A stretch of DNA of 64,000 nt from JBFMCT01 sp046565765 (GCA_046565765.1 JBKHXX010000073.1:1-64000); one strand, 5' to 3'; positions 16,439 through 25,714 are shown, counted from the first letter of the stretch. Translations and numbers: made by a program. Notes: generated from the sequence alone by a model not told the origin.

Positions 16439-19366
16439 TCAGGCGGGTGGGGCGGGGGCGGTGATACCGGCGGCCTGGCGGGCCTGGTCGAACAGCCGGC
16501 GAGCTTCCTGGACCTTGGTGGTGTAGCCCACCGGGTCGCCGTTGCGGAGGGCGGCGTCGGCTTCGGTGAAGGCCCGGGAGGCCTCGTCGAACAGCCGGCG
16601 GGCCTCGTCGGAGAGGCCGGCGGGCGTGGGCGTGCCCGGAGCGGGAGCTTGCGGCGCACCCGGAGCGGTGGGCGTGCCGGTGACGGGCCCCTGCTCGCGG
16701 GTCGCGGGCGCGTCGCCGAAGACCGCCACCAGTGCCTCCTGGAGGGTGGGCCGCATGGCGATGCGATCCCCGTAGGCGACGATGATGTTCTTCAGCTCGG
16801 GAACGGCGTTGGCGCCGGTGGCCTGGACGTAGAACGGGCGCACGTACAGCAGCGACTGCTCGATCGGGATGACCACCAGGTTGCCCAGCAGGACCTCCGA
16901 ACCGGCCCGGCTGAGCAGGGTGATCTCCTGTGACACGACCGGGTCCTGGTTCATCCGGGCGTTCACGATGGCCGGGCCGTCCACTTGGCGGTCCCGGGGC
17001 ATGACGAACACCTCGAAGCTGCCGTACTGGTCGGGGTCGGATTTCGCCACCATGAACGCAGACAGCTCACGCCGGCTGTCGTCGGCCGAGAACGGCACGA
17101 AGGGCTGGAGGATGAGGAACTCGGTTTCCGGCTCGTTGGGAAGGCGCATCAGGAGGTAGTAGGGCTCCATGCGGCGCGAACCCGGGTCGGGGGCGGGGCC
17201 CTGGCCGGCCGGAGCGGCGCCGACGGCTGCGGCCCCGGGTGCCACGCCGGCGGAGCCGGGGTCCTGAGCGATGTTCCAGCGGTCGGACTGGGAGTAGAAC
17301 TCGTTCGGGTCGCCGATGTGGTAGCGGCCCCACATGTTCGTCTGGATCCTGAACAGGTCCTCGGGGTAGCGGAAGTGGGCCCGCAGGGCGGGCGGGACCT
17401 CGTCGCCGGCGGTGAACAGGCGGGGGAAGGCCCGGGCGTAGGCGGCGGCGATGGGGTCGTCACGGTCGACCAGGTAGAAGGTCACGTCGCCGTGGTACGC
17501 GTCGATGGCGACCTTGACCGAGTTGCGCACGTAGTTGAACTGGTGGTTGAGCCCGCTGCCCCCGCTGATCCGATTGGTGTCGGCCCGCTGCGCGTACGGG
17601 TAGCGGTCGCTTGTGGTGTAGGCGTCGAGCAGCCAGGTGATGCGCCCGTCGAGCACGACCGGGTAGGGGTCGTTGTCGTAGTGGAGGAAGGGGGCGATCG
17701 TGCTGGCCCGCTCCCTGATGTCCCGGATGTAGAGGATCCGCGACTCGTCGGTCATGAACTCGGAGATGACCGGGTTGATGTCGCCGAAGCGGAGGGCGAA
17801 CGCCACCCGCCGCAGGAACGACCCGATGCCGACGCCGCCGTCCCCGTCGTAGCGGTTGGTGACGGCGCTGCCGTCGTCCCGGACGTAGTCGATCTCGTCG
17901 CGGCTGGTGTTGACGATCCCGTAGCCGCCGATCGCCTCGCCGTGGTACAGCCTCGGCTCGGTGATCGCAGGCTGGCCTTGCGGCGGGATGTTGCGCACGA
18001 GGAAGTCGGGCTGGCCGTCCGACGTCACCGAGTTGGCGGGCGACAGCACCGCCCCGTAGCCGTGGGTGAAGGCCAGATGGCGGTTCTCCCACGTGTCCGA
18101 CGGCAGGCTGTCGGGGTTCAGCTCCCGGGCCGACAGCAGGATCTGGGTCGTCTCGTTGCCGAGGTCGTAGCGGTCGACGTCGACGTCGGTGAAGCGGTAG
18201 AAGGTGCGAACCTCCTGGAGGCGCTGGTAGGTGCGGGTGAGGACCTGGGGGTCCCACAAGCGGATGTTGCGCACCGTCTCGGCGTTGCGGGCCAAGTCCT
18301 GGGCGTTGAGCTGCTCGTTGTAGTCGAACTGCCGCACCTGGACGTCGGCGAGCCCCATGGCCGCCCGCGTCGCCTCGATGTTGCGCTCGATGTAGCGCAC
18401 CTCGCGAGTGGACTCTGCGGGCTGCACGCGGAACCGCTGCACGAAGGCGGGGTACGCCGTGCCGGCCGCCACCGCCACCAGCCCCCACAGCCCCACGGCG
18501 ATGATCGGCAGCACCCATCCCCGCTGGCGGATGTTGATGATGAACAGGACGGCGGCGACGGCGGAGATGAAGATCAGCAGGTTGAGGGCGGGCAGCTGGG
18601 CATTGACGTCGGTGAAGGTGGCGCCCTGCACCGCGCCCCGGGTGGAGAAGACCAGCTCGAACCGGTCGAGGTAGTAGTTGGCCCCCTTGACCAGGGCGAG
18701 CAGGGCGAGCAGCACCGACAGGTGGGTCTTGACCGCGGCGGTGACGCTCGGCCCGGGCGCCTGGAGGCGGATGCCGCCGTTGAGGTAGTGGCTGGCGGTG
18801 GTGACGACGAGGACGACGAGCAGGGCCGCGAACAGCCAGTTGGTGAGGAAGCTGAGGAACGGCAGCTCGAAGACGTAGAAGCCGACGTCGGTGTCGAACT
18901 GCGGGTCGCGCACGCCGAAGTCGACCCGGTTGCGGAACAGGAGCCACTCGTTCCAGCGGCTCCCCACGCCGGCCCCGAAGAGGAAGGCGAAGAAGGCGGC
19001 CAGGCCCACCCGCACCAGGGCCGGCCGGCGCTCGAGCACGGCGTGGATCTCGCGGAGGGCGTCTTCCTCACGGCCCGGCGGACGGAACTGGGGCGCCAAC
19101 CGCTGGGCCACGACGAGGTTGGCCAGCATCAGCACGAAGAAGATCAGCATGAACAGGATGGACAGGCCGATCTTGGAGTAGAGGACGCCGGTCCACACGC
19201 TGGTCGACCCGAGGGAGTCGAACCAGAGGTAGTCGGTGTAGAGGCCGGCGATGCCCCGGGCCGAGGTGAGCAGGATGGAGAGGGCGACGACGATCAGCCC
19301 GATCAGCATCCGGCCCGAACGCCGCCGGCCAGCAGGAGGTCGTCTGAGCTCGGTCGGGGGGCGCAT
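16439..19366 (-). CDS. UPF0182 family large membrane protein
   Basis: This 975-residue protein matches the UPF0182 family common in actinobacteria. The first 330 residues hold about seven membrane helices, beginning with MLIGLIVVALSILL after a basic N-terminus; YTDYLWFDSLG between helices is a family signature. The long remainder is extracytoplasmic (TAYPAFVQRFRVQPAE onward; DAYHGDVTFYLVD; LRAHFRYPEDLFRIQ). The final 80 residues are a low-complexity Ala/Pro/Gly linker and a short helical tail. Function is unknown. It is monocistronic or first in a minus-strand group, and 149 bases without recognised features separate it from the DUF4230 gene. Confidence 0.93.
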   Translation of the reverse strand: MRPPTELRRPPAGRRRSGRMLIGLIVVALSILLTSARGIAGLYTDYLWFDSLGSTSVWTGVLYSKIGLSILFMLIFFVLMLANLVVAQRLAPQFRPPGREEDALREIHAVLERRPALVRVGLAAFFAFLFGAGVGSRWNEWLLFRNRVDFGVRDPQFDTDVGFYVFELPFLSFLTNWLFAALLVVLVVTTASHYLNGGIRLQAPGPSVTAAVKTHLSVLLALLALVKGANYYLDRFELVFSTRGAVQGATFTDVNAQLPALNLLIFISAVAAVLFIINIRQRGWVLPIIAVGLWGLVAVAAGTAYPAFVQRFRVQPAESTREVRYIERNIEATRAAMGLADVQVRQFDYNEQLNAQDLARNAETVRNIRLWDPQVLTRTYQRLQEVRTFYRFTDVDVDRYDLGNETTQILLSARELNPDSLPSDTWENRHLAFTHGYGAVLSPANSVTSDGQPDFLVRNIPPQGQPAITEPRLYHGEAIGGYGIVNTSRDEIDYVRDDGSAVTNRYDGDGGVGIGSFLRRVAFALRFGDINPVISEFMTDESRILYIRDIRERASTIAPFLHYDNDPYPVVLDGRITWLLDAYTTSDRYPYAQRADTNRISGGSGLNHQFNYVRNSVKVAIDAYHGDVTFYLVDRDDPIAAAYARAFPRLFTAGDEVPPALRAHFRYPEDLFRIQTNMWGRYHIGDPNEFYSQSDRWNIAQDPGSAGVAPGAAAVGAAPAGQGPAPDPGSRRMEPYYLLMRLPNEPETEFLILQPFVPFSADDSRRELSAFMVAKSDPDQYGSFEVFVMPRDRQVDGPAIVNARMNQDPVVSQEITLLSRAGSEVLLGNLVVIPIEQSLLYVRPFYVQATGANAVPELKNIIVAYGDRIAMRPTLQEALVAVFGDAPATREQGPVTGTPTAPGAPQAPAPGTPTPAGLSDEARRLFDEASRAFTEADAALRNGDPVGYTTKVQEARRLFDQARQAAGITAPAPPA

Positions 19367-19515
19367 CGGTCACGACGACTGTAGGCGAGCCCGGCATCCA
19401 ATCGGCGTCGCGTCGAATGTGGGACGGCGCAGGGGCCGACCGGGGGCGCTCGGCGGCTCGCCGTGGGTGCGGCCCGAAACGAGGCGAGCCCCTGGCCGAG
19501 GGCCGCCGATCGTCT

Positions 19516-20199
19516 TTAGACGGGCGGGGCGGCGAAGGTGACCGTCACCTGCTCGTAGCCGAGGGCTCGGAGCATGTTCTGGAGCATGGCCCGGGTGTTG
19601 GTCTCGGCCCGGGTACGGAGGTCGCTGGCCATGGCGGCGTCGGTCATCTTGGCCTCGGCCGCCAGCAGGTAGGGCCGGTCGCTGGTCGGCGAGTCGGAGA
19701 AGACCGAGCCCAGGCGGTCGAGCAGGCCCCGCTCCCGGCTGACCACCCGGCTCGCCCCGGGGTCGATGCGTGGCTCGGAGAGGGTGGGGGCGGGGAGGTT
19801 CACGGTCACCGACGTGCCGTCGGGGCTGACCGAGATCGACCGCTCGTCCAGGGCGGAGAACTCGACGGTGGCGTCGACCGAGCCGGCGGCCACGTACACG
19901 GTCCGCTCGCCCCGGAGGATCGACGGCATGAACCGGGCGTCCTTCTCGGTGTCCACGATGACCTGGAAGTTGGCGGTGGCGGCCTGGTAGCGGCTGACGT
20001 CCTGCAGGGACTGGAGCAGCGGCGGCTGGGTGCGGTCGACGGTCTCGGTGGCGAAGGGGTCGGGCAGGCCGGGGAGGAAGTCGAGCCCGAGCTTGCCCGC
20101 CGTCACCAGCAGGGCGACGACCAGGAAGGCCGCCGCCATCGCCTTGCCGAAGAAGCCGATCCGGCGGACCGGCACCACCTCAACCGTTCGTCCAGCCAT
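19516..20199 (-). CDS. DUF4230 membrane-anchored protein
   Basis: This 227-residue protein has one N-terminal membrane helix (AMAAAFLVVALLVTAG, residues about 20-35) and an extracytoplasmic DUF4230 domain. Motifs are LQSLQDVSRYQAATANFQVIVD, VYVAAGSVDATVEFSAL and SVTVNLPAPTLSEPRID. The C-terminal helix (AETNTRAMLQNMLRALGYEQVTVTF) is also usual for the family. The biochemical role is unknown. It lies between UPF0182 and an unrecognised gene on the same strand. Start ATG 20199 was chosen because the helix and basic residues follow in the normal order. Confidence 0.82.
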   Translation of the reverse strand: MAGRTVEVVPVRRIGFFGKAMAAAFLVVALLVTAGKLGLDFLPGLPDPFATETVDRTQPPLLQSLQDVSRYQAATANFQVIVDTEKDARFMPSILRGERTVYVAAGSVDATVEFSALDERSISVSPDGTSVTVNLPAPTLSEPRIDPGASRVVSRERGLLDRLGSVFSDSPTSDRPYLLAAEAKMTDAAMASDLRTRAETNTRAMLQNMLRALGYEQVTVTFAAPPV

Positions 20200-20232
20200 C
20201 CATCCAGTCTGGCGGGGCCGCCGGGCCTACCG

Positions 20233-20685
20233 TTAACCGCTCGCCGCCGGCGGCCGGCGGGCCTTGGTCAGCTTCATCCCGATGGTCAGCAGCAGGGCGG
20301 TGGCCAGGGCGCCGGCCACCTGCTCGTCCACCGGGAGGGGGCCGGGGCCGATGTCGAGGCCCTGGCGGTTCACGATGACCTCGAGGGCGGGCAGGGGTGC
20401 GTCGCCCAGGCCGGGGATCACCATCCCCCGCCCGTCGGTGCGCTCGACGCGGAGGGCGCGGATGTCGGGCCCGTGCCGGTTCACGGTCAGGGTGGCGGGG
20501 ACGCGAGGCGCCTCGAGGGGGCCGCCGGGCTGGAGCAGCACCACCCCCTGCTCGTCGATGGGGATGGTGATCGGCAGGCTCAGGGGGTCCCTTTCGTAGA
20601 GGGCGAAGAGCTCGTCGCAACCTCGAAGGATGTCGTCGGCGAACGCGGCCGCCCACCGACGCTCCCGAAGACGCCTGCGCAGCAC
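20233..20685 (-). CDS. Hypothetical protein, 150 residues
   Basis: No family is recognised. The protein has a basic start (RRRLRERRWAAAF), a central part with two similar beta-rich segments (VPATLTVNRHGPDIRALRVE and LPALEVIVNRQGLDIG), and one weak hydrophobic helix near the end (GALATALLLTIGM) followed by basic residues. The repeated VNRxGxDI pattern suggests internal duplication of a small beta unit. The GTG start at 20685 is the first in the frame. It is followed at 33 bases by the DUF4230 gene on the same strand. Confidence 0.6.
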   Translation of the reverse strand: MLRRRLRERRWAAAFADDILRGCDELFALYERDPLSLPITIPIDEQGVVLLQPGGPLEAPRVPATLTVNRHGPDIRALRVERTDGRGMVIPGLGDAPLPALEVIVNRQGLDIGPGPLPVDEQVAGALATALLLTIGMKLTKARRPPAASG

Positions 20686-20797
20686 CGGGCGATTGTCGTG
20701 GCCGGAGCGGACGGCGGCAAGCGGGCCGGAAGCCCGGAGGCGACGGTCTCTGACCCTGGCCGACGGCGCACCCCACCAGGGGCGGCCAGCCCGGCCG

Positions 20798-21373
20798 CTA
20801 CCGCCTGGTGGTCGCCCCCCTCAGGGCAGGCACCAGGGGCTCGGGGCAGCCGCCGGCGCGCAGCTCTTCCTGGTCGCGCTGGAGGTGGCGGGCGGTGGGG
20901 GCGAGGCGGGTGAAGCCGATGGCCGCGAAGGCGGCGCCCAGTGGGTAGAGCCAGCCCGCGGCCGTGAGCACGAAGCCGACGAACCCGGCAAGGGCGGCGA
21001 CCTCGGCGAAGGCGATCCGCAAGAAGAACCGGACGCGGTAGCCGCCGGCCAGCTCGCTGGCGCTGCCGCACGGGAGGGGCCGGCGGACGAGGAGCCCGGC
21101 GAGCACGCTTCCCACCCCGACGGCCACGACCGCGGCGGCGACCGGTCCCTCCTCCACCGTCGTGCCGAGGGCGGCGTTGGCCTCCAGGATGACGACGACG
21201 GCGCCGATGGCGACGAGGGCCACGACGAAGCTGAGGTAGATCAGCCGCAGGGTGATCAGGCCGTCGGCGCCCGAGGTGCGCCTTCGCCGGGTCAACGGTC
21301 CCCACAAGGGCACCGCGTTCAGGAGTGCGCCCCGCACCGCCGGGCGCCAGCCGGGATCGGCGTTGGGGTCCAA
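20798..21373 (-). CDS. Hypothetical four-helix membrane protein
   Basis: This 191-residue protein has about four membrane segments: LIYLSFVVALVAIGAVVVI, VAAAVVAVGVGSVLAGLL, FAEVAALAGFVGFVLTAAG and LYPLGAAFAAIGFTRLA. It starts with a cytoplasmic arginine-rich stretch (LTRRRRTSG) and ends with a charged tail. No family is recognised. The start is 4 bases after the stop of the radical SAM gene, so the two are probably co-transcribed, which may hint at a membrane-located product or substrate; this is inference only. Confidence 0.65.
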   Translation of the reverse strand: MDPNADPGWRPAVRGALLNAVPLWGPLTRRRRTSGADGLITLRLIYLSFVVALVAIGAVVVILEANAALGTTVEEGPVAAAVVAVGVGSVLAGLLVRRPLPCGSASELAGGYRVRFFLRIAFAEVAALAGFVGFVLTAAGWLYPLGAAFAAIGFTRLAPTARHLQRDQEELRAGGCPEPLVPALRGATTRR

Positions 21374-21377
21374 ATGG

Positions 21378-22940
21378 CTACGTGCCGGCGGGCTCGGGCT
21401 TCCTCGTGGGCAGGAAGGTGACGTTGGGTGCGGCCTGGGCGAAGGCCACGTTCAAGGCCTCCTGGGCCGGGGCGGCGCTGGCCAGGGCCATGCGGGCGAC
21501 CTCGTCGGGGTCGGCCTGGAAGGGAGGGAGCTCCTCGAGGACGATGTTGCGGTAGACGTGGTCGTAGTTGAAGTTGGCGGCGGCGAAGGCCATGTTGAAG
21601 CGGGGGTCGCGGCTGAGCATGTGGCGGGCGAAGCGGGGGATGCGCCGGCGGCCCTTGTAGAACCAGCGGTAGACGTCGCGGATGCCGTCGTGGAGCTGCT
21701 CGGCCGTCATCTGGGCCGGCTGGTGGACCACGTGGTACAGGTTGTACTTCTGCCAGTCGAACGTGGTGATGCGCCCGTCCTGGTACATCCGGCTGAACGT
21801 CTGGGTGCCCGGATAGGGCGTGAGGATCGAGAAGTGGGCCACGTCCACCCCGATCTTGTCGACGAACTCGGCCGTCTCGAGGAACACGTCGGGCTTGTCG
21901 TGGTCGAAGCCGAAGATGAAGCCGCCCTCGATGGCGATGCCCCGCCGGTGGATCTTGTCGATCAGCTCGCCGAACTCGCCGGGGCGGTTCTTCTTGTTGC
22001 ACTCGATGAGGGCATCGCGCGAGATGCTCTCGAAGCCGGTGAAGACCGCCCGCAGGCCCGCTCGCCCGACCAGGTCGAGGACCTTGGGGTCGCGGGCCAG
22101 GCCGATCGACGCCTGGCAGCCCCAGGTGAACTTCACGCCCGAGCGGAGGATGGCCTCGGACAGCTCGACGGTGTAGTCGAGGTCGGCGGCCATGTCGTCG
22201 TCGAGGAAGAAGATGTAGGCGAAGTCGCCGACGTGCTGGCCGGCCTTCTTGAGGACCTTGACCTCCTCGATGACCCGCTCCACCGGGCTGTGGCGGGAGC
22301 CCCGGCCGTTGATGCGGATGACCGAGCAGAAGTCGCAGTTGAACCGGCAGCCGCGCGTGGTCTGGAGCGTGTTGAGGGGGGCGTAGCGGGTGATCGGCCA
22401 GGTCTTGTAGAGGTCGGCCCACTCGTGGTTCATGGGCACGTTCTCCATGCCCTGGAACGAGCCCTGGTACAGGGGCTGGAGGCGCCCGGCGGCGGCGTCG
22501 GCCAGGATGCCCTGGAAGATCGAGTCGGCCTCGCCGCAGACGACCGCGTCGGCGTGCTGCTTGGCCTCACCGGGCATGAGCGAGGCGTGCACGCCGCCGA
22601 GGATGACGGGGACCCCGTGGGCCCGGTAGGCGTCGGCGGTGCGGTAGGCGAGCGGCGCGTTGGCCGTCCACACGGTGAGGGCGGCCAGGTCGGGCTTGCC
22701 GTCGCGGCGGCGCCGGGGAGGGGCGAGGTTGCTCCACGCCCCCTTCCAGCCGTCGGAGGCGCGGTCGAGGGGCGAGGGCTCGTAGTTGAGGTCGATGACC
22801 TCGACGTCCCAGCCGGCCCGGCGGGCGTGGGCCGCCAGCACCAGCAGCGACATGGGCGGGAAGCGGTGGCCGAACGTCTGGTAGATGCCCACGCCACCCC
22901 ATTCGGGCACCAGCAGATGCAGCAGAGGGCGATCGCGCAT
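21378..22940 (-). CDS. Cobalamin-binding radical SAM enzyme
   Basis: This 520-residue protein has an N-terminal B12-binding fold (residues about 5-160; PPMSLLVLAAHARRAGWDVEVIDL, then VPVILGGVHASLMPGEA) and a radical SAM barrel with the cluster-binding motif RGCRFNCDFCSV near residue 200. It also has GFES and a long C-terminal region. The family includes methylases and ring-forming enzymes for hopanoids, tetrapyrroles, carotenoid-like lipids and natural products; the substrate cannot be read from the sequence. It sits 12 bases downstream of a cytochrome P450 and 4 bases upstream of a membrane protein on the same strand, a plausible small tailoring operon. Confidence 0.85.
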   Translation of the reverse strand: MRDRPLLHLLVPEWGGVGIYQTFGHRFPPMSLLVLAAHARRAGWDVEVIDLNYEPSPLDRASDGWKGAWSNLAPPRRRRDGKPDLAALTVWTANAPLAYRTADAYRAHGVPVILGGVHASLMPGEAKQHADAVVCGEADSIFQGILADAAAGRLQPLYQGSFQGMENVPMNHEWADLYKTWPITRYAPLNTLQTTRGCRFNCDFCSVIRINGRGSRHSPVERVIEEVKVLKKAGQHVGDFAYIFFLDDDMAADLDYTVELSEAILRSGVKFTWGCQASIGLARDPKVLDLVGRAGLRAVFTGFESISRDALIECNKKNRPGEFGELIDKIHRRGIAIEGGFIFGFDHDKPDVFLETAEFVDKIGVDVAHFSILTPYPGTQTFSRMYQDGRITTFDWQKYNLYHVVHQPAQMTAEQLHDGIRDVYRWFYKGRRRIPRFARHMLSRDPRFNMAFAAANFNYDHVYRNIVLEELPPFQADPDEVARMALASAAPAQEALNVAFAQAAPNVTFLPTRKPEPAGT

Positions 22941-22952
22941 CGTGGGTGAACG

Positions 22953-24200
22953 CTAGTTCAGCGCGGCGGCGGGCGAGAACCCGACGCGCAGCTCGTGGAC
23001 GCCCCGCAGCACGAAGTGGTCTCGGACCTTGGGCTCGGTGGTCAGCAGCCGGAGGTCCTCGGTGCGGCGCAGGAGCGTGCCGATCGCGACCTGGGCTTCC
23101 ATGCGGGCGAGGGAGGCGCCCAGGCAGAAGTGGATGCCGGCCGAGAACGAGAGGTGGCGGTTCGCCTTCTCGGGGCGGCCGACGTCGAGGCGGTCGGGGT
23201 CGGGGAACTGGTCGGGGTCGCGGTTCATGCCGCCCACCACCAGGATCAGCTGCTCGCCGGCGGGGATGGGCACGCCACCGACCTGCACGTCGGCGGTGGT
23301 GATGCGGGCGATGTACTGCACCGGCGAGTCGTAGCGGAGGAACTCCTCGACGGCGGTGCGGATGAGCGAGGGGTCGTCGCGCAGGCGGCGCAGCTCGGCG
23401 GGGTGGCGGAGCAGGGCCAGCATGGCGTTGCCGATGAGGTTGCTGGTGGTCTCGTGGCCGGCCACGAACAGCAGGGTGGCGGTGGTGATCAGCTCGGCGT
23501 GGCTGAGGCGGTCGCCCGCCTCCTCGGCCGCGATCATGGCGCTGAGCAGGTCGTCCCCGGGCTGGGGCCGGCGCTGCTCGACCAGGTCGGTGAAGTACTG
23601 GAACAGCTGCATGCCGGCGACCATCCCCCGCTCCTGGGCCGCCTTGTCGAGGGCGCCGCCGTCGAGGAGGCGGGAGGCGTCGGAGGACAGCTGGCGGAAC
23701 AGCTCGCGGTCGAAGGGCGGCACGCCCAGCAGGTCGCAGATGACGGCGACGGGCAGGGGGTAGGCGAGGTCGGCCACGACGTCCATCTCACCCGCGGGCA
23801 GGGATGCGTCGAGCACCTCGTCCACCAGGGCCTGGATCCGCGAGCGCATCATCTCGACCATGCGGGGGGTGAACGCCTTGCTCACCAGCGACCGCAGCCG
23901 GGTGTGGTCGGGCGGGTCCAGGAACATCATCAGGCTGGTGCCGACCTGGCGGACGGGGTGGTTCTCGGCGCCCTCGACGGCCCCCTCCCGGAGGTGGGCA
24001 GGGCTCGGGGAGAAGCGGGGGTCACGCAGGACGGCCGCCCCGTCGGCGTAGCGGGACAGGATCCAGCTTCCGTCGACGGCGTGGCGGATGGGGTCGTTCT
24101 CGCGGAGCCAGTGGTAGAAGGGGTACGGATCGGCCCGGTTCTCGGGCGCCAGCGGGTCCATGGCCGGCTGCGTGCCGGAACGCTGAGGAGGGACGGTCAT
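22953..24200 (-). CDS. Cytochrome P450
   Basis: This 415-residue heme monooxygenase shows the I-helix oxygen-binding motif AGHETTSN near residue 247, the K-helix ExxR in EEFLRYDSP near 287, and the heme loop FSAGIHFCLGAS with the ligand cysteine near 359. It has no membrane anchor, as usual for soluble actinobacterial P450s that use ferredoxin partners; none is encoded nearby. The ATG at 24200 gives the usual N-terminal length (MDPLAPENRADPYPFYHWLR). The radical SAM gene follows after 12 bases. It is divergent from lnt across a 61-base gap. Confidence 0.95.
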   Translation of the reverse strand: MTVPPQRSGTQPAMDPLAPENRADPYPFYHWLRENDPIRHAVDGSWILSRYADGAAVLRDPRFSPSPAHLREGAVEGAENHPVRQVGTSLMMFLDPPDHTRLRSLVSKAFTPRMVEMMRSRIQALVDEVLDASLPAGEMDVVADLAYPLPVAVICDLLGVPPFDRELFRQLSSDASRLLDGGALDKAAQERGMVAGMQLFQYFTDLVEQRRPQPGDDLLSAMIAAEEAGDRLSHAELITTATLLFVAGHETTSNLIGNAMLALLRHPAELRRLRDDPSLIRTAVEEFLRYDSPVQYIARITTADVQVGGVPIPAGEQLILVVGGMNRDPDQFPDPDRLDVGRPEKANRHLSFSAGIHFCLGASLARMEAQVAIGTLLRRTEDLRLLTTEPKVRDHFVLRGVHELRVGFSPAAALN

Positions 24201-24261
24201 CGCCACGGCTCCACGGTTAGCACGGGTCGGCCGGCTACTTGCCCTCGGGGCCGTTGCCGGC

Positions 24262-25683
24262 TTGCTGCTCACCGCCACCTTGCCGCCGTTCGACCTGTGG
24301 TGGCTGGGGCCGGTGGGCGTGGCCGTGCTGGTGGCGGTGCTCCCCGGGCTGGGCTGGCGGGGGCGGGCGCTGGTCGGGTTCGCGGCGGGGCTGGGCTGGT
24401 TCGTCCCCGGGCTGTGGTGGGTGACCCAGTTCCACGCCGCCGGCTGGGTGGCGATCGTGCTGACGGAGTCGGCGCTCATGGCGCTGGGCATGGCGGCGGT
24501 GCCGCGGGGGGCGGTGGCCGTGGGCCTGCCCGCGGCCCTGGTGCTGGTGGAGGCGGTGCGGGGGCGGTGGCCGTTCGGGGGCCTGCCCCTGGCCGGGCTG
24601 GACATCGGCCAGGCCGACGGACCCTTGTTGGCGGCGGCCCGGATCGGGGGCCACCTGCTGCTGGTGGCGCTGGTGGGGCTGGCCGGGGTGGGGTTGGCCG
24701 CACTGGTGAGGCGGCGGTGGGTGGCGGGAGTGGCCTGCCTGGGCGCGACGGTGGCGGTGGCGGGCGCGGGGGCGCTGGCCCCGGACGGCTCGGCGACGGG
24801 CACCACGTTGGCGGTGGCGGCGGTGCAGGGGGGCGGACCGAGGGGGCTGCGGGCGGTGGACTCGGACGAGCGCCTGGTGCTGGAGCGGCACGTGGCCGCC
24901 AGCGCCGAGGTGCCGGTGGGAACGGACCTGGTGCTGTGGCCCGAGGACGTGGTCGACACCCCCGGCCCCTACGCCGGCTCGGCAGCCGAGCGGGCGGTGC
25001 AGGAGACCGTCCGGCGGCTGGGCACGACGGTCGTGGTTGGGGTGGTCGAGGACGTCGGGGGCGGGGACCGCTTCCGCAACGCCGCCATCGCCTACGACCC
25101 CCACGGCCGCCAGGTCGACAGGTACGACAAGGTCCACCGGGTGCCGTTCGGGGAGTACATCCCCTTCCGGTCGCTCCTCGACCGGGTGGCCGACGTGTCG
25201 GCCGTCCCCCGCGACGCCATCGCCGGCACCGGCCCGGGCGTGCTCGACACGCCGGCCGGGCGGATGGCGGTCGCCATCTCCTTCGAGGTCTTCTTCGCCG
25301 ACCGGGCCCGCTCGGGGGTGGAGGCGGGCGGGCGGCTGTTGCTGGTGCCGACCAACGCGTCGTCGTTCACCACGTCGCAGGTGCCGGCCCAGGAGGTGGC
25401 GGTGGCCCGGCTCCGGGCGGTGGAGACGGGGCGGTCGGTCGTCCAGGCCGCGCCGACCGGGTACAGCGCGGTGATCGACCACCGGGGGCGGGTGGCGGCA
25501 CAGGGGCCGCTCGGTGCCCAGGCCGTGGTGACCGGCGTCGTGGGGATGCGGACGGGACGGACGCTGGCGCTGGTGCTGGGCGACTGGCCGGTGGTAGTGG
25601 TCGCGGTGGGCGGCGTGGTGGTCGCAAGAAAGTTGAGTCGTCAAGACTTAGGAATGTTGCCCGAAGGGGAACGGTTGGAGTAA
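24262..25683 (+). CDS. lnt: Apolipoprotein N-acyltransferase-like protein lacking the catalytic cysteine
   Basis: Lnt transfers a third acyl chain to lipoproteins in the membrane. This protein has about six helices in the first 190 residues and a C-terminal nitrilase domain. Glutamate is present in VLWPEDVVD and lysine in YDKVHRVPFGEYIPF. The cysteine position reads VAISFEVFFADRA, with serine in place of cysteine. The only ordinary start is TTG at 24262, which shortens the first helix. The same frame is open upstream to 24184 with coding-like hydrophobic residues but no ATG, GTG or TTG, so initiation is unclear. The hsp20 operator and promoter lie inside its last codons. It may be a lineage variant or have lost activity. 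Confidence 0.8.
   Translation: MLLTATLPPFDLWWLGPVGVAVLVAVLPGLGWRGRALVGFAAGLGWFVPGLWWVTQFHAAGWVAIVLTESALMALGMAAVPRGAVAVGLPAALVLVEAVRGRWPFGGLPLAGLDIGQADGPLLAAARIGGHLLLVALVGLAGVGLAALVRRRWVAGVACLGATVAVAGAGALAPDGSATGTTLAVAAVQGGGPRGLRAVDSDERLVLERHVAASAEVPVGTDLVLWPEDVVDTPGPYAGSAAERAVQETVRRLGTTVVVGVVEDVGGGDRFRNAAIAYDPHGRQVDRYDKVHRVPFGEYIPFRSLLDRVADVSAVPRDAIAGTGPGVLDTPAGRMAVAISFEVFFADRARSGVEAGGRLLLVPTNASSFTTSQVPAQEVAVARLRAVETGRSVVQAAPTGYSAVIDHRGRVAAQGPLGAQAVVTGVVGMRTGRTLALVLGDWPVVVVAVGGVVVARKLSRQDLGMLPEGERLE
25632..25652 (+). promoter_or_regulatory. HAIR-like HspR operator before hsp20
   Basis: GTTGAGT-N7-ACTTAGG resembles the HAIR consensus CTTGAGT-N7-ACTCAAG bound by the heat-shock repressor HspR: six of seven and five of seven bases agree, with exact 7-base spacing. 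It lies within the end of lnt, just upstream of the hsp20 promoter. Control by HspR is inferred. Confidence 0.6.
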
Positions 25684-25686
25684 TAT
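25657..25686 (+). promoter_or_regulatory. hsp20 promoter and ribosome site
   Basis: TTGCCC (25657-25662) and TAATAT (25681-25686) are spaced 18 bases, a good vegetative-type promoter. The -10 overlaps the lnt stop codon. GGAGG at 25703-25707 precedes the ATG by 7 bases. Confidence 0.65.
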
Positions 25687-25714
25687 GAGGACAGTTCGAA
25701 CAGGAGGACCGCTG

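Noticed and set aside
16985..19384. Long plus-strand frame over the UPF0182 gene (about 800 residues)
   Set aside because: Composition is repetitive Val/Gly/Arg/His and no motif is seen; the opposite strand codes for a clear family protein.
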